This document shows positions 7,245-12,348 of a DNA stretch of 12,348 bases, one piece after another; the stretch's first letter is position 1, and each line of letters starts with the position of its first letter. The translations under genes and the position numbers were made by a program. The stretch is from an uncultured Prevotella sp. (lineage in GTDB: Bacteria > Bacteroidota > Bacteroidia > Bacteroidales > Bacteroidaceae): NCBI GenBank assembly GCA_946998205.1, contig CAMPYJ010000058.1, forward strand, positions 1 to 12,348. The letters run 5' to 3'. The notes under the pieces were generated by a model. The model was not told where the DNA came from. It ran no database searches and saw nothing but the letters and a program-made list of their open reading frames with translations.

Positions 7245-7439
7245 CTAATCTTTTAGCCATGCCGGTAAGTCTTTTTCTTTAATTTCTTCTGACGTTCCTT
7301 CTGCGTCTATTTCCTCTTGTTTGTCCCATCCGTCTACGCTGAAAGATGTTATGGTATCAACCCCAGAAGCGCAAATCATCTGCATGGAGTTATCCAGTTT
7401 TAGTATCTTAATAACTGGCTTTTCGTACGTTTTTTTCAT
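7245..7439 (-). CDS. 64-residue small protein upstream of the fimbrillin gene
   Basis: The start at 7439 gives MKKTYEKPVIKILKLDNSMQ, then MICASGVDT, then an acidic tail ending DLPAWLKD. An upstream in-frame ATG at 7520 precedes the predicted transcription start and is unlikely. The N-terminal shape (M-K-K-x-Y-x-K-P-x-[IV], a hydrophobic strand, then an M-x-C-A-S-G segment) resembles a class of very short Bacteroidales proteins annotated as hypothetical; I know of no assigned function. There is no signal peptide or membrane helix. It is read in the same direction as the fimbrillin, with 56 bp between stop and start, so the two probably share a transcript starting near 7500. It could be a leader, a regulator or a small secreted peptide; nothing in the sequence decides this. 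Confidence 0.72.
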   Translation of the reverse strand: MKKTYEKPVIKILKLDNSMQMICASGVDTITSFSVDGWDKQEEIDAEGTSEEIKEKDLPAWLKD

Positions 7440-7508
7440 TATTTTTTCCTTTCTTTTTTTAGTATCATACACTAAACGTATTATTGGTTTTAACAATTTA
7501 TCCTTACT

Positions 7509-7516
7509 CAAAGGTA
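7509..7516 (-). promoter_or_regulatory. Promoter-like -7 box of the fimbrillin operon
   Basis: On the minus strand the sequence is TACCTTTG, a full match to the Bacteroidetes TAnnTTTG box, about 70 bp upstream of the start at 7439. I see no clear TTG or TTTG at the usual -33 spacing, so the promoter may be weak or activator-dependent. Confidence 0.5.
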
Positions 7517-7551
7517 GCAATTCTTTCTTGAATGGTGGTCATATACCGGCT

Positions 7552-7562
7552 CCCCCCCCCCC
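7552..7562. repeat. 11-bp poly-C (poly-G on the coding strand) homopolymer
   Basis: Eleven consecutive C residues lie upstream of the small protein/fimbrillin operon. The tract begins 35 bp upstream of the -7 box, so it would fall roughly at -42 to -52 from the transcription start. It is by far the longest G/C run in the window. Such tracts change length by slipped-strand mispairing. In Bordetella pertussis fim promoters a C tract is a known on/off or strength switch. The same use here is an inference. Confidence 0.9.
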
Positions 7563-7852
7563 ATAAATTATAGTTTTTTAAAGAGTTTTCTCGTTTTATT
7601 AACAAAATGTTTGCATTATAAACCGTAGTTGACAGGTATGGAAGATGGTGCGAGCGTGTGGGAAACGGGCTTGCGGCCTTGCTGAAAACAAGGAAGCGGG
7701 GGCATGCGCCTTACAGTTGTAAATGTAATGTTTTTTCATAATTGGTGTCATGGGGTTGACGGGTATTTCATGCAAGCGATGTTTAGACAACGAATGGCAA
7801 CCCTCTTTTTCCCAACAACGAATGGCGTGAGTGGAATTCGCATGGCCGGTCG
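7563..7852. other. Intergenic region between the ABC pair and the fimbrillin operon
   Basis: This stretch holds the distal upstream region of the fimbrillin operon and the 3' side of the permease gene. A short hairpin CCTTG-ctgaaaa-CAAGG lies at 7677-7693, and the 12-mer acaacgaatggc occurs twice (7787-7798 and 7815-7826). GCCGG/CCGGC (7845-7861) could form a small stem across the permease stop. Short reading frames here have no family-like features, and I see no RNA gene. Confidence 0.5.
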
Positions 7853-8638
7853 TCAGCCGGCGTCTTGCCGCCCAGCCTCTCTCAACTGGGCATAATCATC
7901 CAGCAGATATCGGCGCGAGACAGCCACGGTGACGATGATGGAGAGTACCGCTGCCGTAAACATGGCAACCAACAGTACCACCTGGCACGCCACGGCTGCC
8001 GGCACACTGGCGCCTCCCAGCAGCATGCCCCACGTCACCAACGGCGACACGCCCATGACAACCCATCCCATGCCTGACAGACCGGGCAGGGCCGACTGCT
8101 GTATCGCCCGCCGCAACAGGTAGCCGAGCGCGCGGCGGTGGGTGGCGCCATTGGCCAGCAAATAGTGGTAAAGCTGCCCATGATGGCGCAATCCCATATA
8201 GTAAACGTGCAGGGCTTTGCTGTTTGCGTGGATGAGATGCCCGGTGAGCATGGCCACTACCGGTATCATATAACGGGCTTCAAGCACATTTGCCCCTCCC
8301 ATAACCAACAGCAGCACATACATACCAACCACCAGCACGCCTGCAAACGTGCCGGCCAGCACAGGCAGAAACAATTGCCGCAGGGGCAGCTTGGCCCGCA
8401 CGACGGACAACGCGGCGCCCCACGCGATGATGAGCAGCGCGAACAACAGCGTGATGAGCGGCTTGTCAAGAGCGACAACACCGTACAGCAACACACCCAG
8501 CACCAAAAGGCTGCCCGCCATTTTGAGGAACGAACGAAGCGTCTTCGTGAGCAGTGGGATGTTGAATACATAGAAAACATAGCAGGGAACAAGCAACAGC
8601 AAGAGCCCCAAAATACATTGCGTGAGAGTGATGTCCAT
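7853..8638 (-). CDS. FetB-like (UPF0014) ABC transporter permease
   Basis: A 261-residue polytopic membrane protein with hydrophobic segments at about 7-27, 41-56, 58-79, 89-113, 187-207 and 213-240. It follows the FetB/YbbM pattern: ALDKPLITLLFALLII in the second and third helices; RYMIPVVAMLTGHLIHANSK (122-141) where the family has R-Y-[LI]-I-P-x-x-G-M-x-x-G-N; LLANGAT (160-166) in the cytoplasmic coupling region; then the last helices with LLGGAS. The family's conserved P-G-M-M-T-G-Q loop is changed to SPLVTWG (198-204), and the G-N pair to G-H, so it is a diverged member. E. coli FetB (about 260 residues) works with FetA in iron export and oxidative-stress resistance; the substrate here is unproven. 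The start is 5 bp after the stop of the ATPase-like gene, indicating a two-gene operon. Confidence 0.8.
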   Translation of the reverse strand: MDITLTQCILGLLLLLVPCYVFYVFNIPLLTKTLRSFLKMAGSLLVLGVLLYGVVALDKPLITLLFALLIIAWGAALSVVRAKLPLRQLFLPVLAGTFAGVLVVGMYVLLLVMGGANVLEARYMIPVVAMLTGHLIHANSKALHVYYMGLRHHGQLYHYLLANGATHRRALGYLLRRAIQQSALPGLSGMGWVVMGVSPLVTWGMLLGGASVPAAVACQVVLLVAMFTAAVLSIIVTVAVSRRYLLDDYAQLREAGRQDAG

Positions 8639-8643
8639 TTTGT

Positions 8644-9267
8644 CTACGGTGTAAAATTGATAACCACGTCAGCCGTTTCGGCAACTTGCCTGTCGGTGGT
8701 TGTACACAGTACGAGATGCCCGGCGGCCTTCATCGTCTGCATGAACGACAGCACCAAAGGCACACTTTCGGGTGTCTGCCAAGCCGTTGGCTGATTGAGA
8801 AGAATGATGTTTCGATTGAGAACGCCTGCAAACGAGAGCATGACGCGCTGTCGCACGGCGGCCGGTAGCGAGCGCAACAGTCGCTCGTAACACGACTCGT
8901 CAACGCCCAACGACTGCCATTGCCTTAACAGGGCCGTCTTTTGCTCGTGCCGCACAGGTGCTTCCATACCGACAAGCAAATGGAAAAGCGCGGACACGGA
9001 CGTGTCGCCAAACTCAAACCTGGCGGGAACGTATGCCATCATCTGCCGAAAGAAAGGTGCCGACAGAGGGGTGACGCACTCGCCATCCACCGACACATAC
9101 CCGCTTTCGAGTGGCTGCAAACCCAAAAAGGCATGCAGCAAAGCCTCCAAGGCCTCTGCGTCTTGCGCGAGAACGCATGTAAGCTGACCGTCCATGGCCA
9201 TGAACGACAGGTCGTTGCAGACAACGTGACCACCTGTCTTGAGGGTGGCATCCTTGACTTCTATCAT
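8644..9267 (-). CDS. FetA-like ABC ATPase homologue lacking catalytic motifs
   Basis: The start at 9267 (MIEVKDATLKTGGHVVCNDL) is where ABC ATPases begin and gives 207 residues; the longer frame to 9414 would read through the promoter region. The layout is that of a small nucleotide-binding domain: N-terminal strands, SFMAMDGQLTCVLA, a helix (EALLHAFLGL), LESGYVSVDGE, the VPARFEF region, a helical part, and a final LVLCTTTDRQVAETADVVI. Yet each key site is lost. The Walker A G-x-x-G-x-G-K-[ST] is AQDAEALEA (34-42), the Q-loop Gln is Ala82, the signature L-S-G-G-Q is LPAAV followed by RQRV (134-142), the Walker B Asp-Glu is Asn158-Gln159, and the H-loop His is Thr191. The reading frame is intact and overlaps nothing, so this looks like a maintained pseudo-ATPase rather than a decayed gene. 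It lies 5 bp before its permease. Confidence 0.8.
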   Translation of the reverse strand: MIEVKDATLKTGGHVVCNDLSFMAMDGQLTCVLAQDAEALEALLHAFLGLQPLESGYVSVDGECVTPLSAPFFRQMMAYVPARFEFGDTSVSALFHLLVGMEAPVRHEQKTALLRQWQSLGVDESCYERLLRSLPAAVRQRVMLSFAGVLNRNIILLNQPTAWQTPESVPLVLSFMQTMKAAGHLVLCTTTDRQVAETADVVINFTP

Positions 9268-9366
9268 AACTGGGCAAATGTACACAAAAAATATAAGATT
9301 ACGGATGTGGCAGAACAAAAAAAACACATCAAACACACGGCTCTTCCATTGAAGGGGGTAGAACAA

Positions 9367-9414
9367 CAAATGTAACAAATATAACAAATATACTAAACAA
9401 GACAATGAACGCAA
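9367..9414 (-). promoter_or_regulatory. Three tandem -7 boxes upstream of the ABC pair
   Basis: On the minus strand, TATATTTG (9385-9392), TATATTTG (9376-9383) and TACATTTG (9367-9374) follow each other with a 9-bp period, all matching TAnnTTTG. A TTG at 9412-9414 lies 19 bases upstream of the first, one at 9403-9405 lies 19 bases upstream of the second, and one at 9398-9400 lies 23 bases upstream of the third. The leader to the start at 9267 would be about 80 to 110 nt. Confidence 0.5.
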
Positions 9415-9504
9415 GCGTTCGGCGAATGAAACAAATCTGCTGACATAAACATGCTGAGTGGCTTTGCCAAATACGTTTGATTCGTAGAACGCCTGCGTTC
9501 ATTG
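9403..9504. repeat. Inverted repeat with 30-bp arms
   Basis: The left arm 9403-9432 starts caatgaacgcaagcgttc. The right arm 9475-9504 ends gaacgcctgcgttcattg. They are complementary at 26 of 30 positions, with a 42-bp spacer. The left arm overlaps the predicted -33 elements of the ABC-pair promoter. It could be an operator, a cruciform or the ends of a small element. Confidence 0.8.
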
Positions 9505-9530
9505 GTTTCTTCACATCACTTGCAGATTTT

Positions 9531-9583
9531 CGTGTTTATTTCGTTGTTGAATTTTTCTACGCAGTTTGCAACAACAAAACACG
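9531..9583. repeat. Imperfect hairpin, 14 paired bases
   Basis: CGTGTTT (9531-9537) pairs with AAACACG (9577-9583), and GTTGTTG (9543-9549) pairs with CAACAAC (9569-9575). A small asymmetric internal loop separates the two helices, and the apical loop is 19 nt. There is no T tail on either strand, so it is not a simple terminator. Confidence 0.65.
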
Positions 9584-9686
9584 TCATGTTCAAACGAAAG
9601 GGCTGTGTCGAGCTGTTGTTTCCCCACTTCTTGGTATGAGCGAGGCGAGATGGTCTCTCCGTTTTCTTTACAACAGCCCACTCATA

Positions 9687-9747
9687 ATTCTCGCCAAATG
9701 CGTGATGTCCTTGGTTGCTCGCAAATATCGTAAGCATTTGGCGGAAT
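9687..9747. repeat. Inverted repeat with 10-bp perfect core
   Basis: CGCCAAATGC (9692-9701) and GCATTTGGCG (9734-9743) are perfect complements with a 32-bp spacer. The pairing extends outward as ATTC/GAAT if one base is bulged. It is the third such structure within 350 bp. Confidence 0.7.
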
Positions 9748-10040
9748 CTTATCGTGCACTGCGTCAATGTGTTATGTGAAAAAGCCATTTCTTCTATCCT
9801 TTTTCCGTTATTTTTTCGGTCGAATAATAACCCTTTTGCCGTGCAGATGCGATGTTATAGGCGTTCAAAGGCATGACGGTAGACTGCCAAAGTGATACGC
9901 ATTGCGGCGTTAACTCAATGCCATGGCGGTGGCATGGGTGTGTAGAGCGTGCCGAACACGGCCGTCTTGCTTGTTTTTCTCGCTAAATATTTCTATTTCA
10001 TGAAAAATCAAATGCGGTTTTTTTGTCATTTTATTTAACA

Positions 10041-10082
10041 GGAGGGGAGGGGAAGCCTCCCCCGGCCCCTCCGAAGGAGGGG
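10041..10082. repeat. GC-rich REP-like palindromic sequence
   Basis: CCCCTCC (10066-10072) can pair with GGAGGGG on its right (10076-10082, GAA loop) or with GGAGGGG on its left (10041-10047), but not both. Similar short G-rich/C-rich palindromes are scattered between genes in many Bacteroidetes. The plus strand also carries GGAGGGGAGGGG, a possible G-quadruplex component. No T-run follows the hairpin. Confidence 0.7.
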
Positions 10083-10085
10083 AGA

Positions 10086-10145
10086 GACGAGTTGAAGGAC
10101 TAATCAACTTGTTTACTCGTTACCTTGTCAACTCGTCAACTAACA
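10086..10145. repeat. Degenerate short repeats with a 10-bp inverted repeat
   Basis: GACGAGTTGA (10086-10095) and TCAACTCGTC (10128-10137) are perfect complements. Between and after them, variants of aacttgt, actcgtt and aactcgtc recur at 8 to 10 bp spacing, as in a decayed minisatellite. Function unknown. Confidence 0.5.
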
Positions 10146-10197
10146 ACTTTTTTCTTGTTAAAGTATGTAAAAAAAGCGGAATATCAATATTATACCT

Positions 10198-10205
10198 TAT
10201 ATTTG
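10198..10205 (+). promoter_or_regulatory. Promoter-like -7 box of the rightward envelope genes
   Basis: TATATTTG is a full match to TAnnTTTG in an AT-rich stretch 88 bp before the start at 10294. No good TTG is found at the normal -33 spacing. The leader would contain a 7-bp inverted repeat, CTTCAAT/ATTGAAG (10215-10221 and 10237-10243). Confidence 0.5.
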
Positions 10206-10293
10206 CATTGTCATCTTCAATCAACAAGTGACGGATATTGAAGCGTGAAGCAATGGCCTTGAAATGTTAAATTCTTTACTAAATAAACACCGT

Positions 10294-10827
10294 ATGAAGA
10301 GATTATTTGTTGCATTTATTTGCGTTGTTGCTTGTTGCATGTCAACAAACGCCAAAATTAAGACCGACTTTGGAACCTATGCGTTCGGTGCCTCAGCCCT
10401 CTATGGGACGAGCGGAGATTACAACCATGGCGGTGCCGGATTGACCTTGCAAAAGTTTTTTGGAGATGAGTTCCGTGCCAGCATCTTTGCCAACTATTTT
10501 TTCAAGCAAAACAACGCCAGTTTTATTGAGTTTGGCACCGACTTCAACTATGTGTTTCCGTTGACGCCTAAGCTGGGCATTTATCCTGTTTTAGGTTTGG
10601 GGTATTCCATCATGAAGTTGAACAATGTGATAGAGAAGCCCGCGGGTATCGACATCCTTATAGATGACTATACGGACGATTCTGAAGGCAACCTCAATTT
10701 TGACCTCGGGGCGGGATGTGAGTATTATTTCACTCCATCGCTGAAAGGTTTTGCCGAGGCAAAATACCGGTATGTTAAAAACTACGACCGGACGTTGTTC
10801 CAAGTAGGAGTTGCTTACGTTTGGTAG
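10294..10827 (+). CDS. Small outer-membrane beta-barrel protein
   Basis: With the start at 10294 the product is 177 residues: signal peptide MKRLFVAFICVVACCMSTNA, then IKTDFGTYAFGASALYGTSG. The ATG at 10264 would add ten residues before the signal peptide and is less likely; the A-rich leader before 10294 is typical. The mature part alternates strand and turn (FRASIFANYFF, ASFIEFGTDFNYVFPLTPKL, IYPVLGLGYSIMKLNN, FDLGAGCEYYFTPSLKGFAE, FQVGVAYVW), giving roughly eight amphipathic strands and an aromatic C-terminal Trp. This is the small OmpA/OmpW-like barrel type (outer membrane beta-barrel domain families). Role unknown. It is the first of three plus-strand envelope genes, 33 bp before the next. 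Confidence 0.82.
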   Translation: MKRLFVAFICVVACCMSTNAKIKTDFGTYAFGASALYGTSGDYNHGGAGLTLQKFFGDEFRASIFANYFFKQNNASFIEFGTDFNYVFPLTPKLGIYPVLGLGYSIMKLNNVIEKPAGIDILIDDYTDDSEGNLNFDLGAGCEYYFTPSLKGFAEAKYRYVKNYDRTLFQVGVAYVW

Positions 10828-10860
10828 CCAACAAATTGACTATTAACTAAATATACAGAT

Positions 10861-11493
10861 ATGAGGAAATCACTGTTTGCCGTCATTGCCACCGTATGCG
10901 TGGCGATGACCCTTGGTGGGTGTCAAATTTACGGACTGGTTAAAGACGCTACCGACAAGGAAGAAGGAAAGATTATCATGAAAGATGGTAAGGAGTATGT
11001 GGGACGTGTAGAGATGCCCAACGTCAACACCAAGCGTCTCTCGATTGTGGTCAACGACGGGCAGAAGACCGTTGTGGAAGCTAAAGACATCGCTTCGCTT
11101 ACCGTGTGGAAGAAGACGCATCCTGAGCGTAAGCACACGTTGAAGTATCTCCCATCAGAATTTCTGAGGAAAAAGATGCGTAAGCCATTGTGGATGGCAG
11201 TGACTGCAACAGGACCGTATGTCGAATTCTATACATGCAGTTTTGATTACTCCATTCCCTCGAGTGGATACCTTAAAATTACCAGCGTGCAGAACGGTAG
11301 CATTGAGCTTCTGGCACTAAAGAAAGGCGGCAAAATGCCAAAGACGATTTCGGTATCTGACATCAGCAAGCGACAGAAGCGCAAACTGCTGTTGGAATAT
11401 CTCAATGACGATGCAGCCTTGGCGAAGAAAATAAACAACCAGGACATCCGCCCGGATGATTTTGAAACCATTGCTGAAATTTATCATCCATAA
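10861..11493 (+). CDS. Lipoprotein of unknown function
   Basis: A 210-residue lipoprotein. MRKSLFAVIATVCVAMTLGGC contains a canonical lipobox LGGC with Cys21. The residues after Cys (QIYGLVKDATDKEEGK) are not acidic at once, so by the Bacteroidetes export rule it may face the periplasm; this is an inference. Residues about 35-85 (GKIIMKDGKEYVGRVEMP, then LSIVVNDGQKTVVEAKDIAS) read as a small beta-barrel of the SH3/LSm-like shape, with two k-D-G-k hairpins. The rest is mixed and ends in a helical, charged tail. I recognise no family. It lies between two barrel genes with 33 bp and 10 bp spacers, which suggests co-expression and possibly a shared complex. Confidence 0.75.
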   Translation: MRKSLFAVIATVCVAMTLGGCQIYGLVKDATDKEEGKIIMKDGKEYVGRVEMPNVNTKRLSIVVNDGQKTVVEAKDIASLTVWKKTHPERKHTLKYLPSEFLRKKMRKPLWMAVTATGPYVEFYTCSFDYSIPSSGYLKITSVQNGSIELLALKKGGKMPKTISVSDISKRQKRKLLLEYLNDDAALAKKINNQDIRPDDFETIAEIYHP

Positions 11494-11503
11494 ATATCGG
11501 GGT

Positions 11504-12121
11504 ATGACATGTCACAAGCGCTCTGTATGCGCCTGCAAGAAATTGTCAGCCAGCTTTCGCCTGTGGTGCGTTTGCTGGCTGGTCGTGATGATGAGCGCAT
11601 GCCCATTGAAGGTTAAGGCGCAAATCATCCGAATAGAGCTTTCTGGTGGCCTGCAATATTTCCCCGGCATGACCAAAAAGATAGGGTGGGGCTATAATCT
11701 CGCCGGTAGGTGTATGGTGACAGACAACTGGTTTGCGGCTGCCCTGATACATGGTGGCTTCAGTAGGGGAACATACCCGGGTGTTTATGCTAACGAGACG
11801 ACAAGCCTAAAGCACAATCGGGATGCTTCCTTCATGGGTGCGGGCGTGGGCTATCTTCACCCTGTGAACGATCACCTACATGCCTATGCACAGTTGTTAG
11901 GAGGCTGGGGAGCCATTGAAACGACGGGTAATCCGAATCAGAAAAAAGTGACCGAGATAGAAGGACACGAGTTTAAAGGCTTCTCTGCGGCCAGCGTGCT
12001 GGGTATAGAGTATTATCTGCCGTCTTTTGGAATATGGGGCGCTGATGTCGTGATACATTATATTGACGGTCGTGTCATGCCCTCCATCAACCTGAAGTAT
12101 GGTATCAACTTCGATTTGTAG
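11504..12121 (+). CDS. Outer-membrane beta-barrel (porin-like) protein with long signal peptide
   Basis: The start at 11504 gives 205 residues and lies 10 bp after the upstream stop; the ATG at 11456 overlaps the upstream gene by 38 bp and is less likely. The N terminus is unusually long and Cys-rich (six Cys in the first 33 residues): a basic region, then LWCVCWLVVMMSACPLKVKAQ. Cleavage after KA is likely, but MSAC is also a weak lipobox. The mature part is a series of strands with Gly/aromatic alternation (IELSGGLQYFPG, YNLAGRCMVTDNWFAAALIH, FMGAGVGYLHPVNDHLHAYA, AASVLGIEYYLPSFG) and ends in INLKYGINFDL, typical of small porin or opacity-like barrels. It is the third gene of the rightward set. 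Function unknown. Confidence 0.78.
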   Translation: MTCHKRSVCACKKLSASFRLWCVCWLVVMMSACPLKVKAQIIRIELSGGLQYFPGMTKKIGWGYNLAGRCMVTDNWFAAALIHGGFSRGTYPGVYANETTSLKHNRDASFMGAGVGYLHPVNDHLHAYAQLLGGWGAIETTGNPNQKKVTEIEGHEFKGFSAASVLGIEYYLPSFGIWGADVVIHYIDGRVMPSINLKYGINFDL

Positions 12122-12255
12122 CGATGTCATGGCTCACGACAGGTTCACAATCATCCGTTCCGTGCTTGTTTGTGTTCATCTGGTGCCATGCCTGCATCTT
12201 CTTCTTTCAGTTCATGCTATTGTAATGGGGTACATGAGCTTAGGGCTTTTTGTTT
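12122..12255. other. Intergenic spacer before repeat copy C
   Basis: No gene and no clear stem-loop terminator. A short T-run (12247-12251) and a TTG (12250-12252) sit just outside the left end of repeat copy C. Confidence 0.4.
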
Positions 12256-12348
12256 AGGGCGGTTCTATAAATTAGCTTTGTCAGATTGCGAGGCTGTTTT
12301 TGTGGTCAATTTGTTTGTGAGTGAAGGAGTATAGCGGGCTATACGACT
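12256..12348 (+). repeat. Dispersed 260-bp repeat, copy C (5' part, cut by the window end)
   Basis: The left terminal inverted repeat agggcggttctataaatta (12256-12274) is followed by sequence that matches 5253-5345 with 7 differences in 93 bp, including the internal TAGCTTTG (12273-12280) and the central palindrome gtatagcgggctatac. The window ends at the base corresponding to 5345 of the complete copy. It lies downstream of the rightward envelope genes. Confidence 0.9.

Larger units (their letters stand above)
9268..10293. other. Gene-poor kilobase between divergent operons
   Basis: No convincing gene. It separates the minus-strand ABC pair from the plus-strand envelope genes. From left to right it holds AT-rich promoter sequence, three inverted repeats (9403-9504, 9531-9583, 9687-9747), small palindromes (9807-9831; 9918-9935), a GC-rich REP-like palindrome (10041-10082), a stretch of degenerate actcgt/caactc repeats (10086-10145), and the promoter of the rightward operon. 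Reading frames of 60 to 100 codons exist on both strands over the inverted repeats but overlap each other and show no signal peptide or family motif. Confidence 0.6.

Noticed and set aside
7599..7790. 63-codon minus-strand frame between the permease and fimbrillin genes
   Set aside because: No family pattern, no good leader, and its composition resembles intergenic DNA.
8138..8794. 218-codon plus-strand frame opposite the ABC pair
   Set aside because: The product is His/Gln-rich, as expected from the antisense of a hydrophobic membrane-protein gene, and it overlaps two well-supported genes.
9268..9414. N-terminal extension of the ABC ATPase-like gene to an ATG at 9414
   Set aside because: The extra 49 residues are hydrophobic and atypical for the family, and the stretch contains the promoter boxes. 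The start at 9267 matches the usual ABC N terminus.
9477..9779. 100-codon plus-strand frame and an opposing 90-codon minus-strand frame (9516-9788)
   Set aside because: They overlap each other across the inverted repeats, have no signal peptide, domain pattern or fitting leader, and look like chance frames in structured non-coding DNA.
9910..10107. 65-codon minus-strand frame over the GC-rich palindrome
   Set aside because: It reads through the palindrome and low-complexity sequence and has no protein features.
10086..10145. CRISPR-like array
   Set aside because: The repeated units are 8 to 10 bp and degenerate, with no spacers of regular length and no cas genes in the window.

Overview
The window looks like a chromosomal segment of a Bacteroidales bacterium, most likely Prevotella in the broad sense. 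The support is type IX secretion (T9SS) C-terminal sorting domains, Omp28-type and DUF6029-type envelope proteins, a fimbrillin-family lipoprotein, promoter-like TAnnTTTG (-7) boxes with a partial TTG (-33), A-rich leaders instead of Shine-Dalgarno sites, and mid-40s GC. I cannot name the species.

Layout. (1) 1-147: the 3' part of a dispersed repeat. (2) 213-5238, minus strand: a tight five-gene envelope operon, read from 5238 downward. It encodes a TlpA-type thioredoxin, a DUF6029-like outer-membrane barrel, an Omp28-type lipoprotein with CxxC, a small T9SS-cargo protein, and a larger Omp28-like T9SS-cargo protein with CxxC. (3) 5253-5512: a complete 260-bp copy of the repeat, just 14 bp upstream of the tlpA-like start and abutting a strong hairpin at 5513-5556. 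(4) 5614-7439, minus strand: a fimbrillin-family lipoprotein preceded by a 64-residue protein, with a promoter-like box and an 11-bp C/G homopolymer upstream. (5) 7853-9267, minus strand: a FetA/FetB-like ABC transporter pair whose ATPase has lost every catalytic motif. (6) 9268-10293: a gene-poor kilobase with tandem -7 boxes, three successive inverted repeats and a GC-rich REP-like palindrome. (7) 10294-12121, plus strand: three envelope genes, a small barrel, an unknown lipoprotein and a second barrel. (8) 12256-12348: the 5' part of a third repeat copy.

How the genes work together. The five-gene operon reads as a thiol-redox and surface-protein module: three of its five products carry CxxC, and they are predicted to sit in the periplasm, on a lipid anchor that is probably surface-exposed, and at the T9SS-exported surface. 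The fimbrillin locus looks like a variable surface appendage locus. The ABC pair is probably a diverged relative of the iron-export type.

The most novel items are the 260-bp element (terminal inverted repeats, a 79-nt near-palindrome, a conserved internal promoter-like box), the catalytically dead ABC ATPase, the homopolymer upstream of the fimbrillin operon, and the structured non-coding stretch at 9403-9747. The window begins and ends inside the same repeat, which suggests a contig broken at a multicopy element.
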